A stretch of DNA of 64,000 nucleotides from Zerene cesonia (GCF_012273895.1 NC_052107.1:1426001-1490000), one strand, 5' to 3'. Shown: positions 36,290 to 48,029, counted from the stretch's first letter. Program-made: numbers and translations. The notes: generated by a model from the letters alone, not told the origin.

Positions 36290-36490
36290 GATAGTATTTT
36301 CTTGTGTTTGATTTAGAAGTATATATAGATAGTATTATACATTTAGAAATTAAAGAATTTTTAACGGATTTTAAACGCGATTTATTCATTATATTAGCGA
36401 GTAAAGTGTTTGGAATGTCACGTTAATAATATAATGATTAAATCGTGTTTACAATCCGTTAAAAAGTCTTTAATTTCTAAACGTACATTA
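36290..36490. mobile_element. Fold-back MITE-like element, best copy
   Basis: Left arm AAATTAAAGAATTTTTAACG, GATTTTAAACGCGATTTATT, CATTATATTA. Right arm TAATATAATGATTAAATCG, CAATCCGTTAAAAAGTCTTT, AATTTCTAAACGTACAT. Arms exceed 50 bp around a centre of about 30 bp with AAGTGTTTGGAATGTCACG. Confidence 0.75.
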
Positions 36491-37184
36491 GGTGTTAAGC
36501 GTACATTGGTTGTAAAATTTTAACCATATAGATATTTAAAATATTACATAATATATATGAGTATTTGTTATTTGACGTTATAATCATAGTAAATATTAAA
36601 CCTATTTTTAAAGTGCCGTCTTTTGCGGAAATCGAATGTTTATAAATGTTTCATAATCCTAAAGTATCCATAGCCGGCCTTTTATATTTGCCGTAAGGTG
36701 CTACATGTAAATAATAATTATAGATTTTTTTGGTATATTTATGTTATTTCCAGAAGATTACACACCTCTGTTAATTGTCCATGATGGGTTTTCTGGTAGA
36801 GATCGGTGCCAGCGATACACCTTCTATAACAAACCCAAATATAGTTAAATTAAGAACCTTTTTTGATGTCGCTTAAAAATAAAAAAAAAGACCTATAAAG
36901 GAGGAAGGTGCCAGAAGCATTTGAAAAAATGTAATATCAACTGAGAAGGGTGTGATATCAAATAGGCAAAGGTGTATGCTGAATACCGTATGTGGGGATA
37001 TTGCTGTGAAATATCATGTATCATTTGGCTTCATATATTTGCAACTGTGATCTTGGAGAACAGTATATGCGCAGTTATATAAATTTATTCAAAACTCTTA
37101 ATGTGGCATGGAATTTTTTTTTGGATCAATTTCTGTAGTGAAAAAATCGCTACATCTAAGAATCTAAGAATTCTATTGTAGGAG

Positions 37185-37485
37185 TCGAGCATGCTTCGGG
37201 ACGAATTGGGCCAGCTCGGGGAAGTACCACACCCCCACAGAAAACCAGCGTGAAATAATAGCTTGCTATTGTGTTTCGTACGGTGAGTGGGGGAGCCGGA
37301 AGCCTATTTCCTTCTCCTAGCCCTTCCCAGTTCATTCCTTCTTTCCAGTCATCAATCCTTCCTTAAAAGCGGGCAGCGGATTCTCAGAGGTTTGAGCCTC
37401 TGCGAATGTTCATGGGCGGTGGTAATAGTTTACCATCAGGCGAACCACCAGCTTTGTTGCCCGCTATGACATTAAAAAAAAAAAG
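37185..37485 (+). mobile_element. LINE 3' tail, nearly complete
   Basis: GGGCCAGCTCGGGGAAGTAC, ACACCCCCACAGAAAACCAG, GTTTCGTACGGTGAGTGGGG, GAATGTTCATGGGCGGTGGT, CATCAGGCGAACCACCAGCT and a terminal A-run. Non-LTR retrotransposon or derived SINE tail. Confidence 0.75.
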
Positions 37486-38184
37486 GATAAAAATCACACG
37501 TAATAAACGATAAACGATAAACGATACCTATCTAATAAACATTTGATATCCATCAAAAGTAAACAAAAAATACAAACGGAATTTTAACTAATATTCAGTC
37601 CCACGGTAAATGCAATGTAATCTATAAGTTAACAGTTGGCCATACTCGATGAGAACTCTTACCAATACGAGTATGGTATAAATCATTGGTTGGTGATTAT
37701 GATGCAGCGTTTACCAAAAATGTAGCCTCACAGGAAAACCTATCCTATGTCGTAAATATTACAGTCTAGTGTTGCTCAAATTTAATTCTTGCTCAACCGT
37801 GCTACCCTTCGATAGCTATCGATCTAACTATTCATAGATGAGTGTACTCTGAAGCAACAAAAGATTTCATTCAGTGACTAGAGGCCATTATACTACATCT
37901 TGTATCATCCCCAGTTTTCTAAACAGCGCCATCAATTCTGCTAAATGCGGCGTAATTTACTCCCTTGCTATTTGAGATCCATATGATTACGTGAGAAGCG
38001 CTGAACGGTGATTCGTCTTACTCCTTGTTCTGTTTATGACGACATTTATCTCTAGGACCCAGTGAAACATTTGTATCAAGACCCAGCGAACTTTATATCT
38101 ATCATCGGAATTTCTTCTACGTGAAATTCTGTTCTGGAAAATATCCTTACTTTTAAATTATCAAATGCAATAAACTGAATATCT

Positions 38185-38340
38185 GTACTAATATTATAAA
38201 GCTGAAGAGTTTTTTATTTGTTTGTTTGTTTGAACGCACTAATATCAGGAACTGCTGGTCCGATTTGAAAAATTCTTTCAGTGTTAGATAGCCCATTAAT
38301 TGAGGAAGGCTATATATGTGAAGACGAGGCGAACCGCTAG
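38185..38340 (+). mobile_element. CTAG-ended Helitron-like element (GCGGTCCGCC family)
   Basis: TACTAATATTATAAAGCTGA at the left end and GAGGCGAACCGCTAG at the right: reverse orientation of the family at 11538 and 19869. Confidence 0.7.
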
Positions 38341-39614
38341 TCATAAAAATTACTGGATAAGTATATTATTTTATATGTTATCCATTTCTTTCTTGCTGTC
38401 TATAAGCCTCATTCACTCATGTGCAAACATTCGTGTATACAATTAACATTTGCAAATGTCGTCTCACATGTGGGGCATATTCGTGTGAATGTGGAAAACG
38501 AAAATAAAGCGTTTGTCTCGATCAGAAGCTATAACTACTTTTTTATATATTCATTTTTTCTTCATTTATACAAAATGACATAAAAATATTTAATAGAATA
38601 TAGTTCAGCTTTGCTAAGGTCCTAAAAACCGACGTAGGGCGTGTTACTAGTTACGAAAATACTTAGATACAAAAGGATTTTTCGCGCCATATAACATGGT
38701 TATTAAAATTCACCCAAAGATAAGAATACGCTTACATAATATAGAAACATGTCGTTTTCTTATACCTAATTACGCATTAAACTGTTTACTGATGACGACA
38801 CACATCCAACCAATTACTTAAATATTTGTTTCTATAATATGAAAATTAATTTGGGAGCCATTGTTTCAGTCATAATTGGATTTCATTGGAAGTACTCGTT
38901 ATATTTACGTGGAAATGAAAGTGATATTCTGGGCTTTACTTTTAATACTTTTATTTCAAATGGTAACTGTTGTGTTTTATAGTTGTATTGTGTTTTATAT
39001 TGAATTATAAATGTCATTGTATTTAATTGAATCAATTTACGTCTTTAATACTACTCATTTATAAACTTTAAATTGAGTTTTTTTAACTATATGACAAGAT
39101 AAACATTGCTTAATTCTTTTTATAGATGTCGCATTCAAATAGTATTTTAATTAGTTTATACGAAGAATTGTTATAAAAGTTAAGAGCTTATCATAAACTG
39201 TTGTCAGAAAAGATTATAATAGATTTATTTAAATAAATTTATAATATATTAAGGTGAATTATTTTTAGGTGGCAGGATTTCCCGCTATTATTGGCTTCGG
39301 CATGGTTGTCGATAGAATGAAGTCTGGCTTGCACAGACTCATTACTGACGTTAGGAATGATCTGGAAATAGTTTTAGTATCAACGCTGAAAGCAGTAAAT
39401 GTATTGTTTCGTGGCAGAGAAAGAAATGCAATTGTAAATGAAGAAAAGGTGTCGCAAGCGTAGACATAAAAGCTATTTATTATCGTTAAAACTAACATGT
39501 AGTTGCAATAAATGTTACTTATAGATTGCGAGAGAGAAAGTCAGTTCAGAATCATGATAATTTATATAGTAATATAGCGATGATGTATATAAATCTGGTG
39601 TAGAGTGAACAGAC

Positions 39615-39715
39615 TAGACGGTTCTAGGGAAGCGCGCTCTATGTTAGAACACATCTCCGCTTACCAGCGAGCGAGATCGTGGTCGAGCACTTCCCAATAG
39701 TTCATAAGAATAAAA
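39615..39715 (+). mobile_element. Possible LINE 3'-end fragment
   Basis: CTCCGCTTACCAGCGAGCGA, GATCGTGGTCGAGCACTTCC, CAATAGTTCATAAGAATAAA resembles the final segment of retrotransposon tails. Family not identified. Confidence 0.35.
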
Positions 39716-40717
39716 TGGATCACCACAATAACAAAATAATACACCTTTATTAATTCAAACAAGTTTTCGATAACCAAATGTACATTGCTATATCTTGAAT
39801 TGTGTTGTATTTTATGCAAATTATGAACAAACAAATAAAAAACATAATTCATCAAAAGCGTAGATTTAAATCCATATGCTATACTTTTGGTCTATTTCTT
39901 AAGGATCTATTTTGGACTAGTATAAGTACCTAAATTTAATATTCATTATTTCGAAATTGTTTTAATAGTTGCAACATAATTTTAATGATCATATCATTAT
40001 ATGTATTATATAGCTAGTAAGTAGTTAAAAGCGTTATTTAATGATCGATTGCTATTTAATACTAAAGCTTATTTATTTAAATCAATTATTTAGTATGTTA
40101 TTATAATATTTCTTACAACTATTTTTAAACTAATCGAGAAAGTTTAAAAAGTGTATAAGCCGCCTTTTGCATTTTATATTAAATGCAACTACTAGTAATG
40201 CGTAATATTAAAATTGATTTATTATCAAATGTTCTTTAAGTTATAATTTATACACATATATGTTTTATTTTTTCATTTCCTCTGTACATTTTTATTGATG
40301 AGTAAAATCAATAAATACATAAATCATCTTTCGATATTGTCAAAATATATCAATGGAAGAAACACTTTTATTAAACAAACATTGCCATAAACCAGTTTAA
40401 TATTAATTCTGTTCCTTCCTCTACCGTCGCATCAGACACCTTTGATTAATGTACCCAAACAATCTTCTCTCATTTCCGACCCTACCTGACCCTTACCATT
40501 AATGTGCACTTTTCTATTCAATCTCTATAAAAGCTTCCTAAAGATCCCTGAAATTTATTCCCGTTCCGATTTATTTTTTATTACTTTCAGAAGTTACTTT
40601 CTTTTCGGGTTTCGAATGCCCAAAGGAATGATTACGTTTATCTTAAATTTGACTGACGTCGCTTTTTTATTGATGAATGGATTATTTTTTTAAGTGTAAA
40701 TGAGATATGATATATTG

Positions 40718-40905
40718 ATCAAGCCGCTTGTTCCGGCTCCGCCCGGGTTGACCCGGAATAAAAACAAAATGAAATATATCCTTTCACACCCACAGATAAC
40801 GTGGCTTTTTGTGCGTAAAAGAATCATAATTCTTATAAAAATCACTTCGACATATCTACTACATCGTCACCAACTCACAAATTCAAATTTACTTCAATAT
40901 TAGTA
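40718..40905 (-). mobile_element. Diverged Helitron-like element
   Basis: AAGCCGCTTGTTCCGGCTCC, GCCCGGGTTGACCCGGAATA and an end near CAATATTAGTATACAT. Related to the second family (7850, 29493) in reverse. Confidence 0.45.
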
Positions 40906-41708
40906 TACATACAGAACATAATATAATATAATAATATGCTGTTGGTATAAAATAAATATTTATTAAAACGAGTCCTAACTTATTATAGTTACGTACTTGA
41001 TAGTTATTCAATTCCTCCCAGACATTCAAAATCGGATCAAAAGAGATTTTGACAAAAATTATTATTGTTTTTGAAATAGTGCAAATATAATAAAAAATAT
41101 ACATTTAAAACAGATTTTTAGCAATTACCTAGCCTCTTGATATATGTTACTTATTCGTTTCTATACTTCACAAAGATAGCACTGTTAAATAAAATTTGTA
41201 AGCATAATATAAAATAAATCGTCTAATATCCTTTATTTAAATAAATAAAATAAATTATGTATGTATCCATATTAACCATTCATCTATTTTCCTTTCATAT
41301 TCCTACGTGATTATCATAACAATACGTCAACTATTTAAATTAGTTATCGAGTAAGGTAATGTATGGAACCCATTAAGCCATCGCGATCGGTTCTGTAACA
41401 ACAATTTCCACGGTAACCTGTCTGGTTAATTGTATGTATTCAATTAAATCTACACCTGTGCACACAACAAAGCAGTCAGGCATTAACACACAAGATCAAT
41501 AGACAATAACTACGCTTATGACGTCATATAGTCACTGTTCTAGAATTATAACTATGTTTTGCTACTTAATTCTGAACCTTTCCACCCTATCATACAACAC
41601 AATTTTCTTTCCACCAGTAAAACTCGGACACGCAAAAATTTTTACGCGCTATAAAACAGAAATTACGTCAAAACCCATGCGGCATATAAACTTCGCTTAC
41701 CATTGCAG

Positions 41709-41889
41709 TGCGGACGGCAACTTCGAGGTAACGTTGGCGACGAAGGCGACCATCTACCACCAGGGGCTGGTCGAATGGAAACCCCCCGCCATTTACAAGT
41801 CTTCCTGCGAAATTGACGTCGAATATTTTCCGTTCGACGAGCAAACGTGCGTCCTTAAGTTCGGTAGCTGGACGTACGACGGATTCAAG
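41709..41889 (+). CDS. nAChRalpha4: Nicotinic receptor alpha4, alternative exon 3a (Cys-loop)
   Basis: Acceptor CTTACCATTGCAG, donor AAG|GTAATT, 181 bp. With AA from exon 2 it gives N114 plus 60 residues: ADGNFEVTLATKATIYHQGL, VEWKPPAIYKSSCEIDVEYF, PFDEQTCVLKFGSWTYDGFK. It contains the Cys-loop disulfide pair (C147, C161, 13 residues between) and loop B (GSWTYDG). It aligns without gaps to exon 3b, differing at 14 of 60 residues, several in the loop E strand (IYHQGLVEW against VYYNGMVVW) and inside the Cys-loop. An alternative Cys-loop exon pair is known from insect alpha4 genes (there called exon 4 and 4'). Confidence 0.93.
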
Positions 41890-41938
41890 GTAATTCCGGC
41901 TCTCCACCGCTCGCCCTGACCGCTCTCTTTGTCCGCAG
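41890..41938 (+). other. 49-bp intron between the mutually exclusive exons
   Basis: Donor GTAATT and acceptor CTCTCTTTGTCCGCAG with a strong pyrimidine tract, but only 49 bases apart, short for an insect intron. Joining both exons also shifts the frame (181 = 3 x 60 + 1): exon 3b would be read CGC CGA CGG and reach a stop (GTA TAA) after about 29 codons. Confidence 0.85.
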
Positions 41939-42119
41939 CGCCGACGGCAACTACGAAGTGACGCTGATGACCAAAGCCACGGTCTACTACAACGGAATGG
42001 TGGTGTGGCAGCCGCCCGCCGTGTATAAATCCTCCTGCTCGATCGACGTCGAGTTCTTTCCTTACGACGTGCAAACCTGTGTGCTTAAGTTAGGAAGCTG
42101 GACGTATGATGGCTTCAAG
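41939..42119 (+). CDS. nAChRalpha4: Nicotinic receptor alpha4, alternative exon 3b (Cys-loop)
   Basis: Acceptor TTTGTCCGCAG, donor AAG|GTGACG, 181 bp, same phase as exon 3a. Reads N114 plus ADGNYEVTLMTKATVYYNGM, VVWQPPAVYKSSCSIDVEFF, PYDVQTCVLKLGSWTYDGFK. Cys-loop cysteines and loop B tryptophan are kept, so both exons can produce a folded subunit. Compared with 3a the Cys-loop loses two acidic residues (E to S, E to V), and E in the loop E strand becomes V, making this version less negatively charged. The donor is weaker than that of 3a. The DNA following it is unusually GC-rich. Confidence 0.93.
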
Positions 42120-44970
42120 GTGACGCCCCGCTGTACGCCGCTTGCCGAGCGGGCCGTAGCCCTAGGGCCCCCCGGCCGATGTCAGTAGCTTGTCGCTCGA
42201 ACGTAATCGTCGTTACCTTGTCTTTGTGAAATATCATCATAACAGCTTGCTTGGCGAAAAGCGTGCGCCCCACGCTCTCCGCTCTAGCCTAGCTCTATTT
42301 GCAAGTTTGTGTTTCAAATGAGTTGATTGTTAAAGTATGTGGAGTAGCGGTTGACTCTGCGCGCGAGTCCTCGAACGGTCGGCCTCGTTGGTCTACCCGA
42401 TCGGCGTTCCTCGCTCGACACGGAAAGGTATAAAATTTGACGCCAGGTGATATGGGATGCAACTTCACTATTCAATCCTTTCCGACATGTCCCACCGGAG
42501 CGAGCCGCTTCACGCATCGTAAATTGTTAATTCAATCGCGAATGTTCCCTGTGACTATATTTGACCATTTGGCGTGGAGCGGCTTCAACCGTGACAGAAC
42601 CTATCCCGGCTGGCTCCGCCCGCGTCACACACACACACACGATCGGCCACACGAATGCTTGTTGCATGCCTCACTCTACATCAGTCACTGCATGTCGGCT
42701 TCTTTCCAAACCGATTGCATTCCCGATCACAGCGGCTCCCAACTGCCGCCGATACACTACATGACACGCGAACACAGCACTTTGAACGCTGACGTCCCGA
42801 CTCCCGGTACACACTGAACAGTCATCAAAAGCATATTTTATACCTTTCCCTTAGTTATTTTAGTAGCTGTTTGAATTCGATGTCGCCCATTGCATGATAT
42901 AAAAGACGAAACAATGACATCAAGACACATATGTGTGGATAGCGTAACGGTTCCTGAAATCGATTAGATTTTACGAAACGTGCGTTGCATGCCTTACACT
43001 CAAAGAGTTTGCGCCTAGTCTGATGCAGATGGTGATGTAAAAGCCGCAAAGATTAGTCGCAAAGTCGTAGTTGCGCGATGTGGCGTCCAGTCGCTGCGAC
43101 TGACACTAGCGTGGCGGAGCCGGTGCTTACGACGACTTTAAAACGAAATCAAATATATCGCCGACTCCATGATAAAGTTTAAATTCATTGAGGAGTTGTA
43201 TCACGTGCGTTACTTGGCATGTTGTTGTGTCATCTTTGGCGTTGTGTTCGAGATGTGTGTGTTCCTTAAACTATAGGTACATGATACTTTGCACACTTTG
43301 TGGTAAGTAAATTAACGTGACATTTTTCCACAGTTTAAATTTATGGGTTTGTATGAGCAATATTCTAGGTCCTACATCGTGTGACAGGGTGCATGTATCC
43401 AATTTAAAACAACAGTTAAATAAAGTGATTAAATAAATCGATAACAATTTACGTCGAAACAAAATTACATAGTTATTTTATTTATATTGAGGTTACATTT
43501 TGTTTGGCGTAAATTCTGTAGTGTGTTTTTGCTTTTAAACTAAACCTAAACTAAAGGGTGATTAAATATTCGTCTTAAACAAAATGATAAAAATAATTTG
43601 TGTATTTTAAGTGTGATTTATAGAAACTGTTTATCGATGTTTGTATTTTAAGATAATATATTTTTATCTCAAGAGTTATGGACGGAGAAAGGAATGAGAG
43701 AGATTAATTAATGAACGACCGAATGATTGATTGAAATATAATTTTTCAGAGTTTTGCTCTCATCGAAACAAAAGCGAGTTTTGTCTCTCGAGACTTTCCA
43801 ATGGCTTTTAAATTTGTAATTAAAATGAATAAAGAAGAATGAGCATTTTACAGAGAATTGTTATTTTATTCAATAGCAAACCTAGCGTTGAATTATAGCT
43901 CGATGGGCATTGTCTCTGGGCACAAATGACAGATGTTTGGAATGTGTTAGCACTAACCGTGGCTCGTGGCATTAACTCTATCTATCCTACATCTATTATA
44001 AATGCAAAAGTTAATAAGTATGGATTGACGGATGTATGGATGTTAGTTAATCTTTCACGCAAAAGCAGCATATCATATGTGTATGAAATTTCGCACAAAG
44101 ATAGATCATAGTCTGGATTAACACATAGGCTGCTTTTTACAGGCGAGTGACGCCGTGGATTACAGCTACTTATTTATATTATCGACGATTGCAGCACAAG
44201 TCAGAGCTATTGCGACTTTATTTAATTGTTTCGTTAGCCCTCAATGTTACCGCGACTTATAACATGTTTTCTACATAACGTCCTGTTTAAAAAATTGTCA
44301 AAATATTTTAACATTTCTAAACATATAAGCTGTAAGTCGAAAACTAGTTATAAATAGAAATTTATGTGGCGAATGACGGTCACGCGATAACGCCAAGATT
44401 ATATTCAAAGTGCTTTTGAAAGAAGCTTAATTGAATGAATAAGTTCAAATTATGTTTAAGTTGAGTTGAGTTTAGAGTTGGGAGAAGAAAATTTGATTAA
44501 ATTATAATTAAGGCACAATTTCCTTCGTGCCGCTTAATAAACTGGCTGATATTAAAATTAGTTTACTTCAATAACGTATAACTAAACGTATATGGTACTG
44601 ATGGAACAATCTCGATTATTTTAGCACGACAACAGGCTTGTATGAATAAATGGAGGTGTGAATGGTAGACAAAAATATAGATGCAACACCGTGGCGTCGA
44701 AATAACAAGATAACATTGCACTCGAATCATATAACAGTCGTTTACAGTAATTGGAATCACAATTACTTCGGGGAAAGGTCCATTTTCGACTACGCCAAAT
44801 TTCAATGTATTCTTTATTTAAAATCTATTTAGAATACATGTATGCGATTTAAATCATATTATATGTGTGAGTGTTTGTGTGTGTATGTGTGAGAGAAAGT
44901 GAAATTGCCCAATGCTCATTCTTCTTTCTATGTGTTTGTTAATGAGATGATACGATGAGTTGGTACGCAG
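42120..44970 (+). other. Receptor intron 3 (2.85 kb)
   Basis: The first 700 bases are GC-rich for the window, with a (CA)n run at 42626-42640. The rest is AT-rich. A Helitron-like element lies at 43985-44165; from 44097 on, the sequence recurs at 55032. Small open frames at 42437-42817 on the plus strand have no recognisable domain. Confidence 0.75.
43985..44165 (+). mobile_element. Diverged Helitron-like element spanning the start of the duplicated block
   Basis: ATCCTACATCTATTATAAAT, TTAATCTTTCACGCAAAAGC, AGGCTGCTTTTTACAGGCGA, GTGACGCCGTGGATTACAGC. The second contig (55032) begins inside this element, so repeat content probably ended that assembly contig. Confidence 0.6.
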
Positions 44971-45086
44971 GTGGACCTGCGACACATGGACGAACAAGCG
45001 GGCAGTAATATTGTGTCCGTGGGCGTGGACCTCTCCGAGTTCTACATGTCCGTCGAGTGGGACATACTCGAAGTGCCTGCAGTGCG
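44971..45086 (+). CDS. nAChRalpha4: Nicotinic receptor alpha4, exon 4 (loop F), allele 1
   Basis: Acceptor TTGGTACGCAG, donor GCG|GTGAGT, 116 bp. Encodes residues 175-212 plus CG of R213: VDLRHMDEQAGSNIVSVGVD, LSEFYMSVEWDILEVPAV. This is the loop F region and the strand leading to loop C. Phase 0 in, phase 2 out, fitting both exon 3 versions. The second copy at 55906 differs by one synonymous change (TCC to TCA). Confidence 0.93.
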
Positions 45087-45342
45087 GTGAGTGACATAAT
45101 ATGTTTATTTATATTATATGGTTGCTTTCAGATTTGGCCCAATGGTAACTAACGGAAAAAAAGTCTCAACACAAAAATAATTAGTTTTAACAAAAACTAA
45201 ACCGCCCTCAAATTGTCAAACTTAGACCATGTTAGAATATCCTTCCAAACTGCAATTGTAGTATATTTATATGTACCTTGTATTTAAATACTTTTCATCT
45301 GTTCTTTATGTTAATTGAATAAAAATATCCGACCTGGTTTAG

Positions 45343-45517
45343 GAACAACGAGCATTTGGTAATCGAAGACAGTGATATCATAATTGAAGCTATACATCCT
45401 GATTATGAAAAGACATATAAATTTAAAAAATGGACTATTTCACCCGCATCATCCATTTGCCCTATACAAGAACACTGGTCTATTAGGACACAAAAAAGAA
45501 AAAAAAACAGAGAATAA
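45343..45517 (+). other. Candidate alternative 3'-terminal exon, allele 1
   Basis: After acceptor CCTGGTTTAG the frame that completes R213 stays open for 57 further codons to a TAA: NNEHLVIEDSDIIIEA, IHPDYEKTYKFKKWTISP, ASSICPIQEHWSIRTQKRKK, NRE. If spliced after exon 4 it would yield a receptor fragment lacking loop C and all membrane helices. The frame match could be chance (one in three), and the 3' end is frameshifted in the second copy by A-run length. I recognise no domain. Confidence 0.25.
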
Positions 45518-45869
45518 CAAGTAATACAACTCACGTTATTTCGTAATTGTTGTTTGTGTCCAAAACCGCAATTTCCTTCAACACTAAGCAGACTCATCAT
45601 AAATTGATTACAGACGAAATTTCTGCTTCTAGTTTCACTCAAAGGCTCTTAGCGGTATGCCCGTGGCTTTAGTTATTACTTATTAGTACTAGCAAGTTTT
45701 CGATATTATGCTTTGTGTATTTTGTGTTGATTTTTCATAACTTTCTTTCTTTTTAAATTAAAACGTCTTGAATGATAATCGTCTCTTACAGGTGGATATT
45801 ATTTCAGTGACTATATCACTGAGTCCTGGCCTAGTTTAATACATGACGTATATTACTATCATATTATTC

Positions 45870-45975
45870 TAATATTATAAATGTGCAAGTTTATGAGGGT
45901 GGATTTTTATATGTATGTTTGTTACTTTTTCACGCGAAAAGCACTCAACGGATTTTGATAATTATATACAGAACA
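45870..45975 (+). mobile_element. Helitron-like element, 5' part only
   Basis: TCTAATATTATAAATGTGCA, TTTGTTACTTTTTCACGCGA, AAAGCACTCAACGGATTTTG. The allele 2 copy is about 56798-56903. Confidence 0.55.
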
Positions 45976-46671
45976 TATTTAATTATCTACTGAAAAAAAA
46001 ACATCTTTATTAAAAATTTTGCACAGTTGATAATAACAATAACAGCCATTACACTCAGATTCCAATTAAAAGCCTATTATAATTAAACAATAACACGAAA
46101 TTTAATCGTTTATCTTTCAAAGTCTTATTTGGTGCTTTTTATTTCTCTATCTGTAAGTGTTTATCTGTAAGACTTATGTGTTCTTTATGCTTGTAAATTT
46201 TCATGTCTTTAATGTTTATTCATTGTCTATTAATTGTCAAATATACAACAAATGAATGTATCAGGTTCAAAGTTATCGTATTTTTGGGTTCAATCAATGC
46301 TTTCCCTTTTCTTTTTATACGTTTTACAAAAAAAGGTACAATCTAAATCTTCATTACTTCGGTACTCCGAGTGGAAATGACAGAGCATAGAGAATTATAC
46401 TTTCAAACAAACGACGAAACGTTCCAGAAATATCCTTGTTAAGTGCGTCTCATGTAACAAAAGTGATTTAAATGAGACTTCGCTGCAAATGAAGAAGTTT
46501 CACGAAAAATCTCGGCTGAAGTTGTATCATTCAGCTGAGAGCTTTTACAAAAATCTTGTTAAACAAGTATCTACGTTTCAGCTGAATTTGTGATGAACAC
46601 GATAATTTAGGTACCCTTTTTTCTACCAGCTATGATAGGTTATGTAAGGTAACGTTTTGAATTATATTTTC

Positions 46672-46876
46672 TTTTTATGTCATAAGCGACCAACTGAACT
46701 GTTGATTGCGATCACCACCGTCCATGAATATTCGTAGAGTTAATGCCTTTGCGAATGCACTGACCGTTTTTAAGGGGAAAGGCATAAGGAAGGATTGGCG
46801 ACTGGAAAGAAGGAATAGATCGGGAAGGGTGAGGAAAAGGCCCATTTGTGCGTAAGTGTGGTCGACTCCCATAAAG
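46672..46876 (-). mobile_element. LINE 3' tail, reversed
   Basis: TTGCGATCACCACCGTCCAT, GAATATTCGTAGAGTTAATG, ACCGTTTTTAAGGGGAAAGG. Reverse-oriented member of the family at 37185. It faces the plus-strand copy at 47022. Allele 2 copy at 57590-57795. Confidence 0.7.
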
Positions 46877-47021
46877 AGACCACGACACATTATTAAGAAA
46901 ACCTAACTTCTTGATTCTTTGGAAGCATAGGAACATAAATCACATATGAAACAAGCCCATCTCCTGTTTCTATTGAGAATAGATTTTTAATTGTAGTAAT
47001 TTCTAAGAGGATATGATGTGT

Positions 47022-47352
47022 GGTAGTCGAGCACGCTTCGGCACGAATTGGACCAGCTCGCACCGGGGAAGTACCACACCCCCACAGATGACCGGCGTGA
47101 AATAGCATTCTGCTGTGTTTCGTTCGGTGAGTGGGGGAGCCAGAGGCCCATATCCTTTTCCTTACCCTTCCCAGTCCTTTCCTTTATTCCTATCGCCAAT
47201 CCTTTCTTAATCCTATCTCAATTTAAAGTCGGCAATCCATTTGTAGAGGCGTAAGGTCTGCAATGGACCTTTTGCCTCTCCAAATGTTTATGGGCGGTGG
47301 TAGCGTTTAGCATCAGGCGTCCGACCAGCTCCATTGCGGACTGTAACATAAA
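47022..47352 (+). mobile_element. LINE 3' tail, nearly complete
   Basis: TTGGACCAGCTCGCACCGGG, GAAGTACCACACCCCCACAG, CGTTCGGTGAGTGGGGGAGC, GTTTATGGGCGGTGGTAGCG and a short A-run. Allele 2 copy at 57927-58262. Confidence 0.75.
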
Positions 47353-48029
47353 AAATATGAAAGTATCGTATCGTGGCTCCTATTTAAAATAATTAAAACT
47401 TCACAGCAAACTTAAATTTATATACTGCTAATTCCTCTATCTATCACAATCCGTTACATATATAATTTTATAACCACTTAATGCCAACGATTTTATCTAG
47501 ATAAAATCTAGATTCAAGCGAGCAATTTCAGACTGATAAATCGACCTAGATGGGAAACCGGCTTTCACTGAACGTTCGAAATTCTATCTTGTAATTTTGA
47601 GTATTACATCACCTTCCCGTGAATTCGCAAGAAATATCTAACTTTAGAGTTAAGCACATCTAATATATTATTGTATATATAATTATCAGTGCCAAAGCTT
47701 TTGGAAACGTATTTGAGAAGGAAAATTAATGAATGTAAATTAATGAAGGATTAGAAAAACATCTATTGCCTTTTATATTTAAGTTTTTATTTTATCTGTA
47801 TAATTGTTTTCATAATGCGCAAAACCATTTTCTCAATATATATAATCTTTTAATGTTTAATTACTGTTTATATATAATATAAATATGTATAATGTATGTA
47901 TGTAGGTATGTAAGAATGAATGTATTTCTATGATTTTATAAGTATGTACTTTTATTTTTATGTGTTTTTTTTTTTTGCATATATTATAAACTTATATATT
48001 TGCACCTCTTCCATAAATTTGTATGTTTA

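Larger units (their letters stand above)
32778..41708 (+). other. Receptor intron 2 (8.9 kb)
   Basis: It contains CTAG elements (32858, 33621, 35630, 38185, 40718), LINE tails (33181, 37185, 39615), a fold-back MITE (36290), and an 11-bp-stem hairpin at 35191-35217 (GAGGGTTCTCC-TAATT-GGAGAACTCTC). An isolated open frame sits at 39269-39463. Otherwise it is AT-rich with nothing recognised. Confidence 0.75.

Noticed and set aside
42437..42817. 126-residue frame downstream of exon 3b
   Set aside because: GC-rich intron sequence with a (CA)n run. No domain and no suitable splice sites; the plus-strand composition looks non-coding.
44563..44805. 80-residue minus-strand frame, also present at 55501-55740
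   Set aside because: It is shared only because the two blocks are allelic. It has no recognisable domain and lies in an intron.
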